DNA from: Planobispora longispora
GTDB taxonomy: Bacteria > Actinomycetota > Actinomycetes > Streptosporangiales > Streptosporangiaceae
Direction: 5' to 3'
Length of the DNA: 64,000 nt
Assembly: GCF_016863135.1 (NCBI RefSeq)
Contig: NZ_BOOH01000021.1
Coordinates: 186,001 to 250,000, forward strand
Part shown: positions 53,491-62,261 of the stretch, piece after piece
How the letters are laid out: every line of letters starts with the position of its first letter
How positions within the stretch are numbered: position 1 is the first letter of the stretch
Made by a program: the position numbers and the translations under genes
Notes under the pieces: generated by a model
What the model was told of the DNA's origin: nothing
Databases searched by the model: none
The model's input: only the letters and a program-made list of their open reading frames with translations

Positions 53491-54663
53491 TCACAGCGGG
53501 GGTGAGTTCAGCAGGCGCAGGACGTCGGACGACGGGGCGGCGCCCCGCGTGGAGAGCCAGGCCAGGCGGTGGCGGGCGGCGAAGCCCACGAGCTTGCGCG
53601 CGTCGGTGGGGGAGAGGTCGCCGGGACTGACCAGGACGGGGGTGAGGGCGACCAGGCCCGAGGCCGTGGGCGCGCCCAGGGCCGCCGCTATCTGGGGCTG
53701 GGCGGCGCGGACCGTCGAGGCGATGGGGCGCAGGTGGCTCTGGCCGGTGCGGGCGGGCCGGATCGGGACGAGAAGGTTGACGGCGGAGATCCGGGCCCCG
53801 GCCTCCCGGGTGGTCCGCACCATCATCTCGTCGCGCGGGGACAGGCCCGTCTCGGTCGTGGGGAGGGTGAAGCTCACCGTGAGGGAGCGTCCGGTGTCCT
53901 GGAACTCCCGCTGCAGCGTCGCGATCGCCTTGGCGCGCCGCACGACGGTCTCGTGGTCGGCCGCGTCCTGGACCTCGAAGTCGATGTAGGTCGCGCCGTG
54001 GACGCTCACCGCCTGGCGGTAGGCGGAGGCGAGGGAGTCGGGCGAGGCGCAGGCCGAGGCGAGCTCCCGGCCGGCCGGGCCGCCGAAGATCAGACCGGCC
54101 TCGCCGCCCACCGCGCGCAGGAGGTCGAGCCGGGTCGCGACCGGGCCGGCGCCCGGCTCGGGGATGCCGCCCCACCCGGAGGAGCAGTTGTCCCAGCCGT
54201 CCCAGCCGGCGGTGAGGTGGCCGAGGACGAACCAGCGGGCGTCGCTCCGCCGGGCGGCCCGGGGCAGGTCGAAGAGCGGGTCGCGGACCGCGTCGACGAA
54301 CGTCACGAAGCCGGACGGCCCTCCGGGCGCGGGGGAGAGCGGGGAGGCGGGGGCGGCGGAAGCGGTGCCCGGCGGGTCCGCGGAGCCGCCGGAGCCCGGG
54401 ACGGACCCGGCCCCGGCCGGGGACTCGCCGGCGGGGACGGACCCGCGCCCGGCCGGAGACCCGGCGCCGGGCGCGGGCTCCCCGCCCGCGGCGTGCGCGG
54501 CCCGGGCGGGCGTGGCCCACTGGTCGGTCTTGGTCGGCAGCATCCAGACCGCGGTGCCGGTCGCGGCGGCCAGGGCGACCGACGCGAGCGCGGTGACGGA
54601 GCGGGGGAGAGTGCCCGGCTCGCGGGCGTGGCGAGCGGCGGTACGGTCGGTCGCCAGCGGCAT
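53491..54663 (-). CDS. secreted protein with GH18-like domain
   Basis: A 390-residue exported protein. A basic N-terminus and one hydrophobic helix (VTALASVALAAATGTAVWML) act as a signal or anchor. About 75 residues of Pro/Ala/Gly linker follow. The remaining 260 residues resemble a TIM barrel related to GH18 chitinases, with RWFVLGHLTAGWDGWDN and ATYIDFEVQDAADHE, the latter at the place of the DxxDxE motif but preserved only as D-x-E. The enzyme may be degenerate or have another glycan substrate. The ATG at 54663 has an excellent GAAGGTGGAGG site. Confidence 0.7.
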   Translation of the reverse strand: MPLATDRTAARHAREPGTLPRSVTALASVALAAATGTAVWMLPTKTDQWATPARAAHAAGGEPAPGAGSPAGRGSVPAGESPAGAGSVPGSGGSADPPGTASAAPASPLSPAPGGPSGFVTFVDAVRDPLFDLPRAARRSDARWFVLGHLTAGWDGWDNCSSGWGGIPEPGAGPVATRLDLLRAVGGEAGLIFGGPAGRELASACASPDSLASAYRQAVSVHGATYIDFEVQDAADHETVVRRAKAIATLQREFQDTGRSLTVSFTLPTTETGLSPRDEMMVRTTREAGARISAVNLLVPIRPARTGQSHLRPIASTVRAAQPQIAAALGAPTASGLVALTPVLVSPGDLSPTDARKLVGFAARHRLAWLSTRGAAPSSDVLRLLNSPPL

Positions 54664-54817
54664 GTGCCTCCACCTTCTCGACGACACCGGCTTCTTGGGC
54701 GGCACCGGACGATCGCTTAGGGTGCTCGTTGCATTACCCAGAGCACCGGGAGTTCGAACGTTAGCAAGCTGCTGCGCCATGCCGTGAGCTTTCTGTGGAT
54801 GCCGTCCGGAGTGCCCG

Positions 54818-54823
54818 GATAAT
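54818..54823 (+). promoter_or_regulatory. -10 element GATAAT, leaderless candidate
   Basis: GATAAT ends 7 nt before ATG 54831 of the F420 oxidoreductase gene, without a ribosome-binding site. Confidence 0.45.
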
Positions 54824-54830
54824 AGGGCTC

Positions 54831-55766
54831 ATGAAGTTGAGGATCTTCACCGAACCGCAGCAGGGCGCCACCTATGACGAGCTGCTGACGGTCGCGCGGA
54901 CGACGGAGCGGCTGGGGTTCGACGCCTTCTTCCGTTCCGACCACTACATGCGGATCGGGCCGGGCGACCACGGCCCCGGATCGACCGACGCCTGGGTGAC
55001 CCTCGCGGGCCTGGCCCGGGAGACCTCCACGATCAGGCTCGGCACGCTGGTCACCCCGGCGACCTTCCGGCTGCCCGGGGCGCTGGCCGTCAGCGTGGCC
55101 CAGGTGGACCAGATGAGCGGGGGCCGGGTCGAGCTGGGCCTGGGCACCGGCTGGTTCGATTCCGAGCACACGGCGTACGGGATCCCGTTCCCGCCGGTCA
55201 GCGAGCGCTTCGCCCGGTTCGAGGAGCAACTGGAGATCCTCACCGGGCTCTGGACCACGCCCGCGGGCAAGACCTTCTCCTTCGAAGGCTCCCACTACCG
55301 GCTCGCCGACTCCCCCGCGCTGCCCAAGCCCGCGCAGAGCCCCCGGCCGCCGATCATCATCGGCGGGTTCGGGGCGCGGCGGACCCCGCGGCTGGCCGCC
55401 CGCTTCGCCGACGAGTACAACCTGCCCTTCCGCACCCTCGAGGACACGGCCGTGGGCTTCGGCCGGGTCCGGGAGGAGTGCGAGGCGCGGGACCGGTCCC
55501 CGATCGTGCTCTCGGTCGCGCAGACCGTCTGCGTCGGGTCCGGCGACGCCGAGATCGCGCGCCGGGCCGAGGCGATCGGGCAGGACGTGGCGGCCCTGCG
55601 GGCCGGCGGGCTGGCGGGCACCCCCGCCGAGGTGGTCGAGAAGATCGGGAAGTTCGCCGAGCTGGGCGCCGACCGGGTCTACCTGCAGGTGATGGACCTG
55701 GGCGACCTGGACCACCTGGAGCTCATCGCCGCGGAGGTCCTGCCGCACGTGCAGGGCGGTCAGTGA
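54831..55766 (+). CDS. LLM class F420-dependent oxidoreductase
   Basis: A 311-residue luciferase-like TIM-barrel enzyme. The N-terminal FTEPQQGATYDELLTVARTTERLGFDAFFRSDHYMRIG and the nearby RLGTLVTPATFRLPGALA are characteristic of the F420-dependent class, followed by MSGGRVELGLGTGWFDSEH at the cofactor site. A flavin-dependent reaction cannot be excluded. The substrate is unknown. The ATG start is 7 nt after GATAAT. It precedes the RNA repair operon, but hen1 has its own TACTTT element, so the two units are probably separate. Confidence 0.9.
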   Translation: MKLRIFTEPQQGATYDELLTVARTTERLGFDAFFRSDHYMRIGPGDHGPGSTDAWVTLAGLARETSTIRLGTLVTPATFRLPGALAVSVAQVDQMSGGRVELGLGTGWFDSEHTAYGIPFPPVSERFARFEEQLEILTGLWTTPAGKTFSFEGSHYRLADSPALPKPAQSPRPPIIIGGFGARRTPRLAARFADEYNLPFRTLEDTAVGFGRVREECEARDRSPIVLSVAQTVCVGSGDAEIARRAEAIGQDVAALRAGGLAGTPAEVVEKIGKFAELGADRVYLQVMDLGDLDHLELIAAEVLPHVQGGQ

Positions 55767-55811
55767 TCGCCGGGCGGGATAATCGCTGGTCAGACGCTTC
55801 CGGCTGAGCCA

Positions 55812-55817
55812 TACTTT
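55812..55817 (+). promoter_or_regulatory. -10 element TACTTT, leaderless candidate for hen1
   Basis: TACTTT ends 5 nt before GTG 55823. A TGGTCA at 55787-55792 lies 19 bp upstream of it and may be the -35 element. Confidence 0.4.
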
Positions 55818-55822
55818 TCCGG

Positions 55823-57385
55823 GTGTTGCTCACCATATCCACGACCGCACGGCCCGCCACCGACCTCGGCTTCCTGCTGCACAAGCATCCGGACCGGGTC
55901 CAGGAGTTCGGCCAGTCGTACGGCGTGGCCCGAGTCTTCTACCCGGAGGCGGGCGAGGAGCGCTGCACGGCGGCGCTCATGCTCGACGTCGACCCGGTCC
56001 GGCTGGTGCGTTCACGCGGCCGGTCCACGCCCGACTACGCCCTGGGGCAGTACGTCAACGACCGCCCCTACGCGGCCTCCTCGCTGCTGGCCGGGGCGCT
56101 GGCGGACGTCTTCCGCACGGCCCGCGCGGGCCGCTGCAACGCCCGGCCCGAACTGGCGGCCGGGCCGATCCCCCTGGAGATCACGCTTCCCGCGCTGCCC
56201 TGCCGGGGCGGCCCCGAGCTGGCGCACCGGGTGTTCGAGCCGCTGGGCTGGGAGGTCGAGGCGCGGGCCGTACCGCTGGACGAGGAGTTCCCGGAGTGGG
56301 GCGACTCCCGCTACGTGCGGCTGGCGCTGCGCGGCGAGGTCCGGCTGGCCGACGCGCTCAACCAGCTCTACGTGCTGCTGCCCGTCCTGGACGACGCCAA
56401 GCACTACTGGATCGCCCCCGACGAGGTGGACAAGCTCATCCGCGCGGGCGAGTCGTGGCTGGCCGCGCACCCCGAGAAGAACCTGATCACCCGCCGCTAC
56501 CTCGGCCGCCGCTGGGCTCTCGCCCGCGCGGCCTTCGCCCGCCTGGCCGAGCTCGGCGACGACGTGGAGGAGGACCTGGAGCCGCCCATCGAGGAAGAGC
56601 TCACCGCTTCGTCGGAGGAGTTCCCCGAGCCGCTCCTGACAGAGACCGTGGTCCCGCCGGCGGAAGAGGCCCTCGCCGGCCTCCCTCCGGTCCCCGGCCC
56701 CGGAACCCCCGCCGCCCCGGCCGGGGACGGTTCCGTCCAGCCCGGGCGCGGAGATGGTGCGGCCGTGTCCGGGGAGAAGCGGCCGCTGAACGTGGCGCGG
56801 CGCGAGGCGGTGGTCGGCGTGCTCCGGGAACTGGGCGCGCGCAAGGTCATCGACCTGGGCTGCGGGACCGGGCAGCTGGTCGGGGCGCTGCTGGCGGACC
56901 CCGCCTTCACCAAGGTCGCCGGGACGGACGTGTCGGCGCAGGCGCTGACGGTGGCCGCCAGGAAGCTCAGGCTCGACCGCATGCCCGATCGGCAGCGGGA
57001 GCGGCTGGAGCTGTTCCAGGGGGCCCTGACCTACGCCGACGAGCGGTTCGCCGGTTATGACGCCGCCGTGCTCATGGAGGTCGTCGAGCACGTCGACCCC
57101 CCGCGCCTGCCGGCGCTGGAGCGGGTGGTCTTCGGTGAGGCCCGTCCCCGGCACGCCGTCGTGACCACGCCCAACGTCGAGTACAACGTGCGCTACGAGT
57201 TCCTGACGGGCATGCGCCACCCCGACCACCGCTTCGAGTGGACCCGGGCCGAGTTCGCGGCCTGGGCGGCGAAGGTGTGCGGCGAGTACCGCTACACCGT
57301 CGCCTTCCGCCCGGTCGGGGACGACGACCCCGAGCTGGGCCCGCCCACGCAGATGGCCGTCTTCACGCTGGAGGGGGCGGAATGA
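55823..57385 (+). CDS. hen1: 3'-terminal RNA ribose 2'-O-methyltransferase Hen1
   Basis: A 520-residue enzyme of the bacterial RNA repair complex. It methylates the 2'-OH at the broken 3' end before ligation, so that the repaired RNA resists a second cut. The N-terminal half is the conserved Pnkp-interacting domain (LLTISTTARPATDLGFLLHKHP, VNDRPYAASSLLAGALADVF). After a Pro-rich linker the C-terminal methyltransferase domain has VIDLGCGTGQLVGALL and the Mg2+-binding motif EVVEH near residue 420, with a further His in MRHPDHRFEW. TTPNVEYN is also diagnostic. The stop overlaps the ATG of pnkp (ATGA). Confidence 0.95.
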   Translation: MLLTISTTARPATDLGFLLHKHPDRVQEFGQSYGVARVFYPEAGEERCTAALMLDVDPVRLVRSRGRSTPDYALGQYVNDRPYAASSLLAGALADVFRTARAGRCNARPELAAGPIPLEITLPALPCRGGPELAHRVFEPLGWEVEARAVPLDEEFPEWGDSRYVRLALRGEVRLADALNQLYVLLPVLDDAKHYWIAPDEVDKLIRAGESWLAAHPEKNLITRRYLGRRWALARAAFARLAELGDDVEEDLEPPIEEELTASSEEFPEPLLTETVVPPAEEALAGLPPVPGPGTPAAPAGDGSVQPGRGDGAAVSGEKRPLNVARREAVVGVLRELGARKVIDLGCGTGQLVGALLADPAFTKVAGTDVSAQALTVAARKLRLDRMPDRQRERLELFQGALTYADERFAGYDAAVLMEVVEHVDPPRLPALERVVFGEARPRHAVVTTPNVEYNVRYEFLTGMRHPDHRFEWTRAEFAAWAAKVCGEYRYTVAFRPVGDDDPELGPPTQMAVFTLEGAE

Positions 57386-60063
57386 CGGAGAACACCGCCC
57401 CGGGGAGCGGGAGGGACACGGCGACCGGGACCACCGTCCCGGAGGGAGAGGGAAGAAGCGGAATGACCGAGATCGGGATCCCGGCGATGTCGCTGGTCGT
57501 GCTCGTCGGGGTGTCCGGGAGCGGGAAGTCGACCTTCGCGCGCACGCACTTCGCGCCGACCCAGGTCATCTCCTCGGACTTCTGCCGGGGCCTGGTCGCC
57601 GACGACGAGAACGACCAGGCGGCCACGCCGGACGCCTTCGACGTGCTCCACTACATCGTGCGCACCCGGCTCAAGCGGGGCCTGCTCACCGTCGTGGACG
57701 CCACCAACGTCCAGTGGGAGGCGCGCAGGCAGCTGATCGACCTCGCCAAGTCGCAGGACGTCCTGGTCGACGCGATCGTCCTCGACGTCCCCGAGGAGGT
57801 CGCGGTCGAGCGCAACGAGACCCGGCCCGACCGGGACTTCGGGGCGCACGTGGTACGGCGCCAGCGCAAGGAGCTGAAGCGCTCCCTGGGGAAGATCTCC
57901 CGGGACGGCTTCCGCCGGGTCCACGTGCTGCGCGGCGTGGAGGAGATCGAGGCCGCCACGGTCGTCACCGAGAAGGCGTGGACCGACCGCCGCGAGCTGA
58001 CCGGGCCGTTCGACATCATCGGCGACGTGCACGGCTGCCGCGCCGAGCTGGAGGCGCTCCTGCGCGAGCTGGGCTGGGAGATCGAGCCCGGCGGCGTCGG
58101 CGCGTCCCACCCCGAGGGCCGCACGGCGGTGTTCGTCGGCGACCTGGTGGACCGCGGACCGGACACGCCGGGCGTGCTCCGGCTGGTCATGGGCATGGTC
58201 GCGGCCGGGACCGCGCTGTGCGTGTCGGGCAACCACGAGCAGAAGCTCGCCCGCGCGCTGAACGGGCGCAAGGTGCGCGTCGCCCACGGCCTGCAGGAGT
58301 CGCTGGACCAGCTCGCCGCCGAGCCGGAGGAGTTCCGCACGGCCGCGCTGGCGTTCATGGACGGCCTGATCAGCCACTACCAGCTCGACGGCGGCCGGCT
58401 CGTGGTCGCGCACGCAGGGCTGAAGGAGGCCTACCACGGCCGCGCCTCCGGCCGGGTGCGCTCCTTCGCGCTGTACGGCGACACCACCGGGGAGACCGAC
58501 GAGTACGGCCTGCCGGTCCGCTACCCCTGGGCGCGCGAGTACCGGGGCCGGGCCATGGTCGTCTACGGGCACACGCCGGTCCCCGAGGCCGAGTGGATCA
58601 ACAACACGATCTGCCTGGACACCGGCGTGGTGTTCGGCGGCAAGCTGACCGCGCTGCGCTACCCGAGCCGGGAGATCGTATCGGTGCCCGCGGAGCGGGT
58701 CTGGTACGAGCCGGCCAGGCCGCTCACCGCGCCCGGCTACCGCGACCCCGGGATGTTGTCCATCGCCGACGTCCAGGGCACCAAGCACATCGAGGTGCGC
58801 CACGGCGGCGGCCGGATCAAGGTCAGGGAGGAGAACGCCGCCGCGGCGCTGGAGATCATGAGCCGGTTCGCGGTCGATCCGCGCTGGCTGGTCTACCTGC
58901 CGCCGACCATGGCCCCGCCGGAGACCTCCCGGCTGGACGGCTACCTGGAGCACCCGGCCGAGGCGTTCGACGAGTTCGCGGCGGCCGGGGCGGGCCGGGT
59001 GGTGTGCGAGGAGAAGCACATGGGCTCGCGGGCGGTGGCCGTACTGACCAGGGATGCCACGGCCGCGGAGGCGCGGTTCGGGGTCGAGGACGGGAGCGCG
59101 GGGGCGGTCTACACCCGCACCGGGCGGCCGTTCTTCGACGACCCGGCGGTCGCCGGCGGGCTCGTGGACCGGCTCCGGCAGGCGTGCGCGCCGCTCATGG
59201 ACGAGCTGGGCTCGGACTGGCTGGTGCTGGACTGCGAGCTGCTGCCCTGGTCGGCCAAGGCGGAGGGGCTGATCCGCAGCCAGTACGCGTCGGTGGGGGC
59301 GGCGGCCCGCACCGCGCTTCCGGAGGCGATCGCGGCGCTGGAGGCGGCGGCCGGGCGCGGCCTGGGTGTGGGCGGTCTGCTGGACCACGCCCGACGCCGT
59401 CTGGACAACGCTGCCCGGTTCAGGGACGCCTATGCGCGTTACTGCTGGCCGGTCTCCGGGCTGGACGGCCTGCGCGTGGCGCCGTTCCAGATCCTGGCGT
59501 GCGAGGGCCGGGCGACCGCGGCGACCGAGCCGCACCCCTGGCACCTGGACCTGCTGTCCCGCCTGGACGACCCGCTGATCGCGCCCACCCGGCACGTCTA
59601 CGTCGACCTGGACTCGGCGGAGTCGAGGCGGGCGGCGACCGACTGGTGGTCGGAGCTGACGGCCGGGGGCGGGGAGGGCATGGTGGTCAAGCCGGTCACC
59701 ATGGCCGCCGCGCCGCAGGGCCGTACCGGGGAGAGCGTCCCGGACGGCGGGCCCGAGGGCGGGCCGGAGGGCGGGGCACGGGAGCCGCGGGCGGAGAAGG
59801 CGCGCACGGGCCGGGTGCAGCCCGGGATCAAGGTCCGCGGACGGGAGTACCTGCGGATCATCTACGGCCCCGACTACACCGAGAGCCTGGACGTCCTGCG
59901 CAACCGCTTCCTCGGCCGCAAGCGCTCCCTGGCCCTGCGCGAGCACGCGCTCGGCCTGGAGGCGCTGTCCCGCCTGGCCGAGGGCGAGCCGCTCTGGCGG
60001 GTGCACGAGCCGGTCTTCGCCGTCCTCGCCCTGGAGTCGGAGCCGGTCGACCCCCGCCTCTGA
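57382..60063 (+). CDS. pnkp: polynucleotide kinase-phosphatase, three-domain RNA repair enzyme
   Basis: An 893-residue end-healing and sealing enzyme. The kinase domain has a P-loop VLVGVSGSGKSTFAR near residue 43. The metallophosphatase domain follows with FDIIGDVHGCRAE near residue 213, VFVGDLVDRGPD, SGNHEQKLA and YGHTPVPEAEW. The ligase (nucleotidyltransferase) domain has CEEKHMGSRAVAV, whose Lys near residue 545 is the probable AMP acceptor, and LVLDCELLPWS. It needs Hen1 to seal efficiently, as known for the clostridial pair. A 27-residue N-terminal extension rich in Gly and Thr precedes the kinase; ATG 57463 is a possible inner start. A terminator follows at 60088. Confidence 0.95.
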   Translation: MTENTAPGSGRDTATGTTVPEGEGRSGMTEIGIPAMSLVVLVGVSGSGKSTFARTHFAPTQVISSDFCRGLVADDENDQAATPDAFDVLHYIVRTRLKRGLLTVVDATNVQWEARRQLIDLAKSQDVLVDAIVLDVPEEVAVERNETRPDRDFGAHVVRRQRKELKRSLGKISRDGFRRVHVLRGVEEIEAATVVTEKAWTDRRELTGPFDIIGDVHGCRAELEALLRELGWEIEPGGVGASHPEGRTAVFVGDLVDRGPDTPGVLRLVMGMVAAGTALCVSGNHEQKLARALNGRKVRVAHGLQESLDQLAAEPEEFRTAALAFMDGLISHYQLDGGRLVVAHAGLKEAYHGRASGRVRSFALYGDTTGETDEYGLPVRYPWAREYRGRAMVVYGHTPVPEAEWINNTICLDTGVVFGGKLTALRYPSREIVSVPAERVWYEPARPLTAPGYRDPGMLSIADVQGTKHIEVRHGGGRIKVREENAAAALEIMSRFAVDPRWLVYLPPTMAPPETSRLDGYLEHPAEAFDEFAAAGAGRVVCEEKHMGSRAVAVLTRDATAAEARFGVEDGSAGAVYTRTGRPFFDDPAVAGGLVDRLRQACAPLMDELGSDWLVLDCELLPWSAKAEGLIRSQYASVGAAARTALPEAIAALEAAAGRGLGVGGLLDHARRRLDNAARFRDAYARYCWPVSGLDGLRVAPFQILACEGRATAATEPHPWHLDLLSRLDDPLIAPTRHVYVDLDSAESRRAATDWWSELTAGGGEGMVVKPVTMAAAPQGRTGESVPDGGPEGGPEGGAREPRAEKARTGRVQPGIKVRGREYLRIIYGPDYTESLDVLRNRFLGRKRSLALREHALGLEALSRLAEGEPLWRVHEPVFAVLALESEPVDPRL

Positions 60064-60087
60064 GGCTTCGGACAGGCCTTCGCAGGA

Positions 60088-60116
60088 CCCGCGCGGACCC
60101 ATCGGATCCGCGCGGG
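60088..60116 (+). terminator. hairpin terminator of the hen1-pnkp operon
   Basis: A perfect 10-bp stem (CCCGCGCGGA) with a 9-nt loop, 25 bp after the pnkp stop. Confidence 0.8.
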
Positions 60117-60237
60117 CCGGCAGGGGGGCCGGTGCGGCCGGAGACGAGGTTTCCAGGGGTGTGTTCCGCCGGTACGGCCCCGGGCGCACTCCGCCGGTTG
60201 ATTTGCGGCTTCTGTCGGCGGTGTGAAGGATGCGGGG

Positions 60238-61485
60238 ATGATCTCCCCCAGCCTCTTCCGGCGCCGTTCCTTCCTCCTCTTCCTCGCCGGTGACATGGGT
60301 TTCCAGGCCGCCGTGTACGTCCAGGCGAGTGTGATGAGCCTGCTCGTCATAAACGCGGTCATGGGAAACGGCGGGGGCTACACCTACTTCGGCCTGGTGA
60401 TGATGCCGGAGGGTCTGCTCCCGCTGCTGCTGGCGCTCCCCCTGGGCGTGCTGATCGACCGGATGCGGCGCAGGTCCGTGCTCGTGGCCGTGAGCCTGCT
60501 GGCGGCGTTCCTCTTCCTCTCCGTCTCAGCCGCGGAGTGGCTGGGGGTGAGCACTCTGCCGCACCTCGCAGCGGTGGGCGCGTTCCTGGCGGTGCTGCGG
60601 GCCACCGGGGAGAACGCTCGCAACTCCTTCCTGCCGTCCGTCGCCGGACGAGACTGGCTGGTCCCGGCGAACGCCGCGCTGACGATCGTGCCGGGGATCC
60701 TCGTGCCTCTTCTCATCTTCCTGCCGTTGAGCGAGGAGACGGTGAAGGGTTTCTCCGCCGTCGTCCTGCTCGGCGCGGCCGTGCTCTCCGCCGCCGCGGC
60801 GCTGATGTTCCGGGGGATCGCTGCACCCGAGGAACCCCCGGGGCCGCGGAAGGCCCTGTGGCGGGAGACGGCCGAAGGGGTGCGTTTCACGTTGCGTCAT
60901 CCGGTGCTCCGGGCGATCGCCCTGTACCTGGTGCTGTCGGTGCTGTTCGAAGGGGTGATCGACGAGGCCGGGGACGAGTTGCGCTCGCCGTACGGCACTG
61001 AGGCGGCAGGGCTGTCATGGCTGTGGTGGGGCGCGTCTCCCACCGGGGCCCTGCTGGCCGTTCTGCTGTACCGGCGGGTCGGCGCCCTCCGGCTGGCGTG
61101 GCTGACCGTGCTGGTGACCCAGCCGTTCGCGCTCCTGTTCGCGCTGGGCGGCACGGTATGGGAAACGGCCGGGCAGGTGCTCGGCACGTACGTCCCGGGG
61201 ATGGGGTGGACACTCACCGCGATCATTCTGCTCAGCCACCGCCAGGCGGTCACACCCGATCGCCTGCTGGGCCGGACAGGGGCCACGCTGTTCATGATCG
61301 CGGGTCTGGCGGGAATCCTTGAGGGACCGCTGGAGTCACTCGCCGACGCGCTCGCCGAAGGGGTGAGCCCGCTCCTGATCCTGGTGCTAGGCACGGCGGG
61401 CGCGCTCACCGCCGCCGTGCCGCTGATGCGGGTCCGGGCCCGGGCCGGGGCGGAGGAGCGGACGGCGGCGGGCCGGGATGAGTGA
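60238..61485 (+). CDS. MFS transporter
   Basis: A 415-residue membrane protein with 10-12 hydrophobic helices. The region between helices 2 and 3 reads LPLGVLIDRMRRRSVLVAVSLL, the MFS loop with the conserved Asp and Arg cluster. A central loop PEEPPGPRKALWRETAEGVRF divides the two halves. It resembles MDR-type exporters of the DHA3 class. The ATG is chosen because GAAGGA lies 8 nt upstream; a GTG at 60223 is in frame but lacks a site. The next gene starts 29 nt after its stop, so the two may be cotranscribed. Confidence 0.88.
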   Translation: MISPSLFRRRSFLLFLAGDMGFQAAVYVQASVMSLLVINAVMGNGGGYTYFGLVMMPEGLLPLLLALPLGVLIDRMRRRSVLVAVSLLAAFLFLSVSAAEWLGVSTLPHLAAVGAFLAVLRATGENARNSFLPSVAGRDWLVPANAALTIVPGILVPLLIFLPLSEETVKGFSAVVLLGAAVLSAAAALMFRGIAAPEEPPGPRKALWRETAEGVRFTLRHPVLRAIALYLVLSVLFEGVIDEAGDELRSPYGTEAAGLSWLWWGASPTGALLAVLLYRRVGALRLAWLTVLVTQPFALLFALGGTVWETAGQVLGTYVPGMGWTLTAIILLSHRQAVTPDRLLGRTGATLFMIAGLAGILEGPLESLADALAEGVSPLLILVLGTAGALTAAVPLMRVRARAGAEERTAAGRDE

Positions 61486-61514
61486 AAGCCGTCTGGGAGG
61501 GGAGGGAAGCGTTC

Positions 61515-62066
61515 ATGCCTCCGACGAGAGCCGAGCTTGAGGCGGCCAAGGACCTGACCGTCGACGACATCCTGGGCCCCGGGTTGGACGTGCTGTTCTG
61601 CGGGATCAACCCGGGCCTGTACTCGGCCGCCACCGGGCGTCACTTCGCCCGGCCGGGCAACCGGTTCTGGCCGGCCCTGCACCGCTCCGGCTTCACGCCC
61701 CGGCTGCTGTCCCCGGCGGAGCAGGACCTGCTGCCCTCCTTCGGGCTGGGCATCACCAACGTCGTGCCGCGCGCCACGGCCCAGGCCGCGGAGCTGTCGG
61801 ACGAGGAGTACCGGGAGGGCGGTCTGCGGCTGGCGCGGCTGGTCGCCGAGGTCGCGCCCCGGGTGCTGGCGGTGGCGGGGGTGACGGCCTACCGGACGGC
61901 GTTCGGGCGGCCCAAGGCCGCGGTCGGGCCGCAGGAGGACCGGGTCGGGGAGACGGCGGTCTGGGTGCTGCCCAACCCCAGCGGGCTGAACGCCCACTGG
62001 ACGCTGGACCGGATCGCCGGGGAGATGCGACGGCTCCGGGAGTCCCTGGGACGGCCGCCGCTCTGA
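61515..62066 (+). CDS. mug: G/U mismatch-specific DNA glycosylase (Mug)
   Basis: A 183-residue uracil/thymine DNA glycosylase of the Mug/TDG family that removes uracil or ethenocytosine opposite guanine. The active-site motif CGINPGLYSAATG, the second motif LGITNVVPRATA and the intercalation loop NPSGLNAHW are intact. The ATG follows GGGGAGGGAAG; an earlier GTG at 61482, overlapping the MFS stop, is possible but lacks support. Length matches the family. A DNA repair role next to an MFS exporter has no obvious functional link. Confidence 0.92.
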   Translation: MPPTRAELEAAKDLTVDDILGPGLDVLFCGINPGLYSAATGRHFARPGNRFWPALHRSGFTPRLLSPAEQDLLPSFGLGITNVVPRATAQAAELSDEEYREGGLRLARLVAEVAPRVLAVAGVTAYRTAFGRPKAAVGPQEDRVGETAVWVLPNPSGLNAHWTLDRIAGEMRRLRESLGRPPL

Positions 62067-62210
62067 CGCCGCTCTGACGCCCCTCCGCGTCGTTCCGGCT
62101 CGCCTCTCCGACGCCTCCGAGAGTCGTTCCGGGTCCGAGTTCCGGGCCGCCTCCTGACGCCCCTCCGGGGCGTTCCGGGCCGCTCCGGCGTGTTTCCCCG
62201 ACCTGCCGGC

Positions 62211-62235
62211 GCGGCGCGTCCGTGTGACGCGCCGC
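62211..62235. terminator. bidirectional hairpin terminator
   Basis: A perfect 10-bp stem (GCGGCGCGTC) with a 5-nt loop between the convergent mug and DUF1707 genes. A TCCCGGCGCCGGGA palindrome lies at 62247-62260. Confidence 0.75.
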
Positions 62236-62261
62236 ACGGGAGGGATCCCGGCGCCGGGAGG

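Noticed and set aside
57292-60189. Minus-strand 965-codon open frame opposite pnkp
   Set aside because: Shadow of pnkp, which has all domain motifs.
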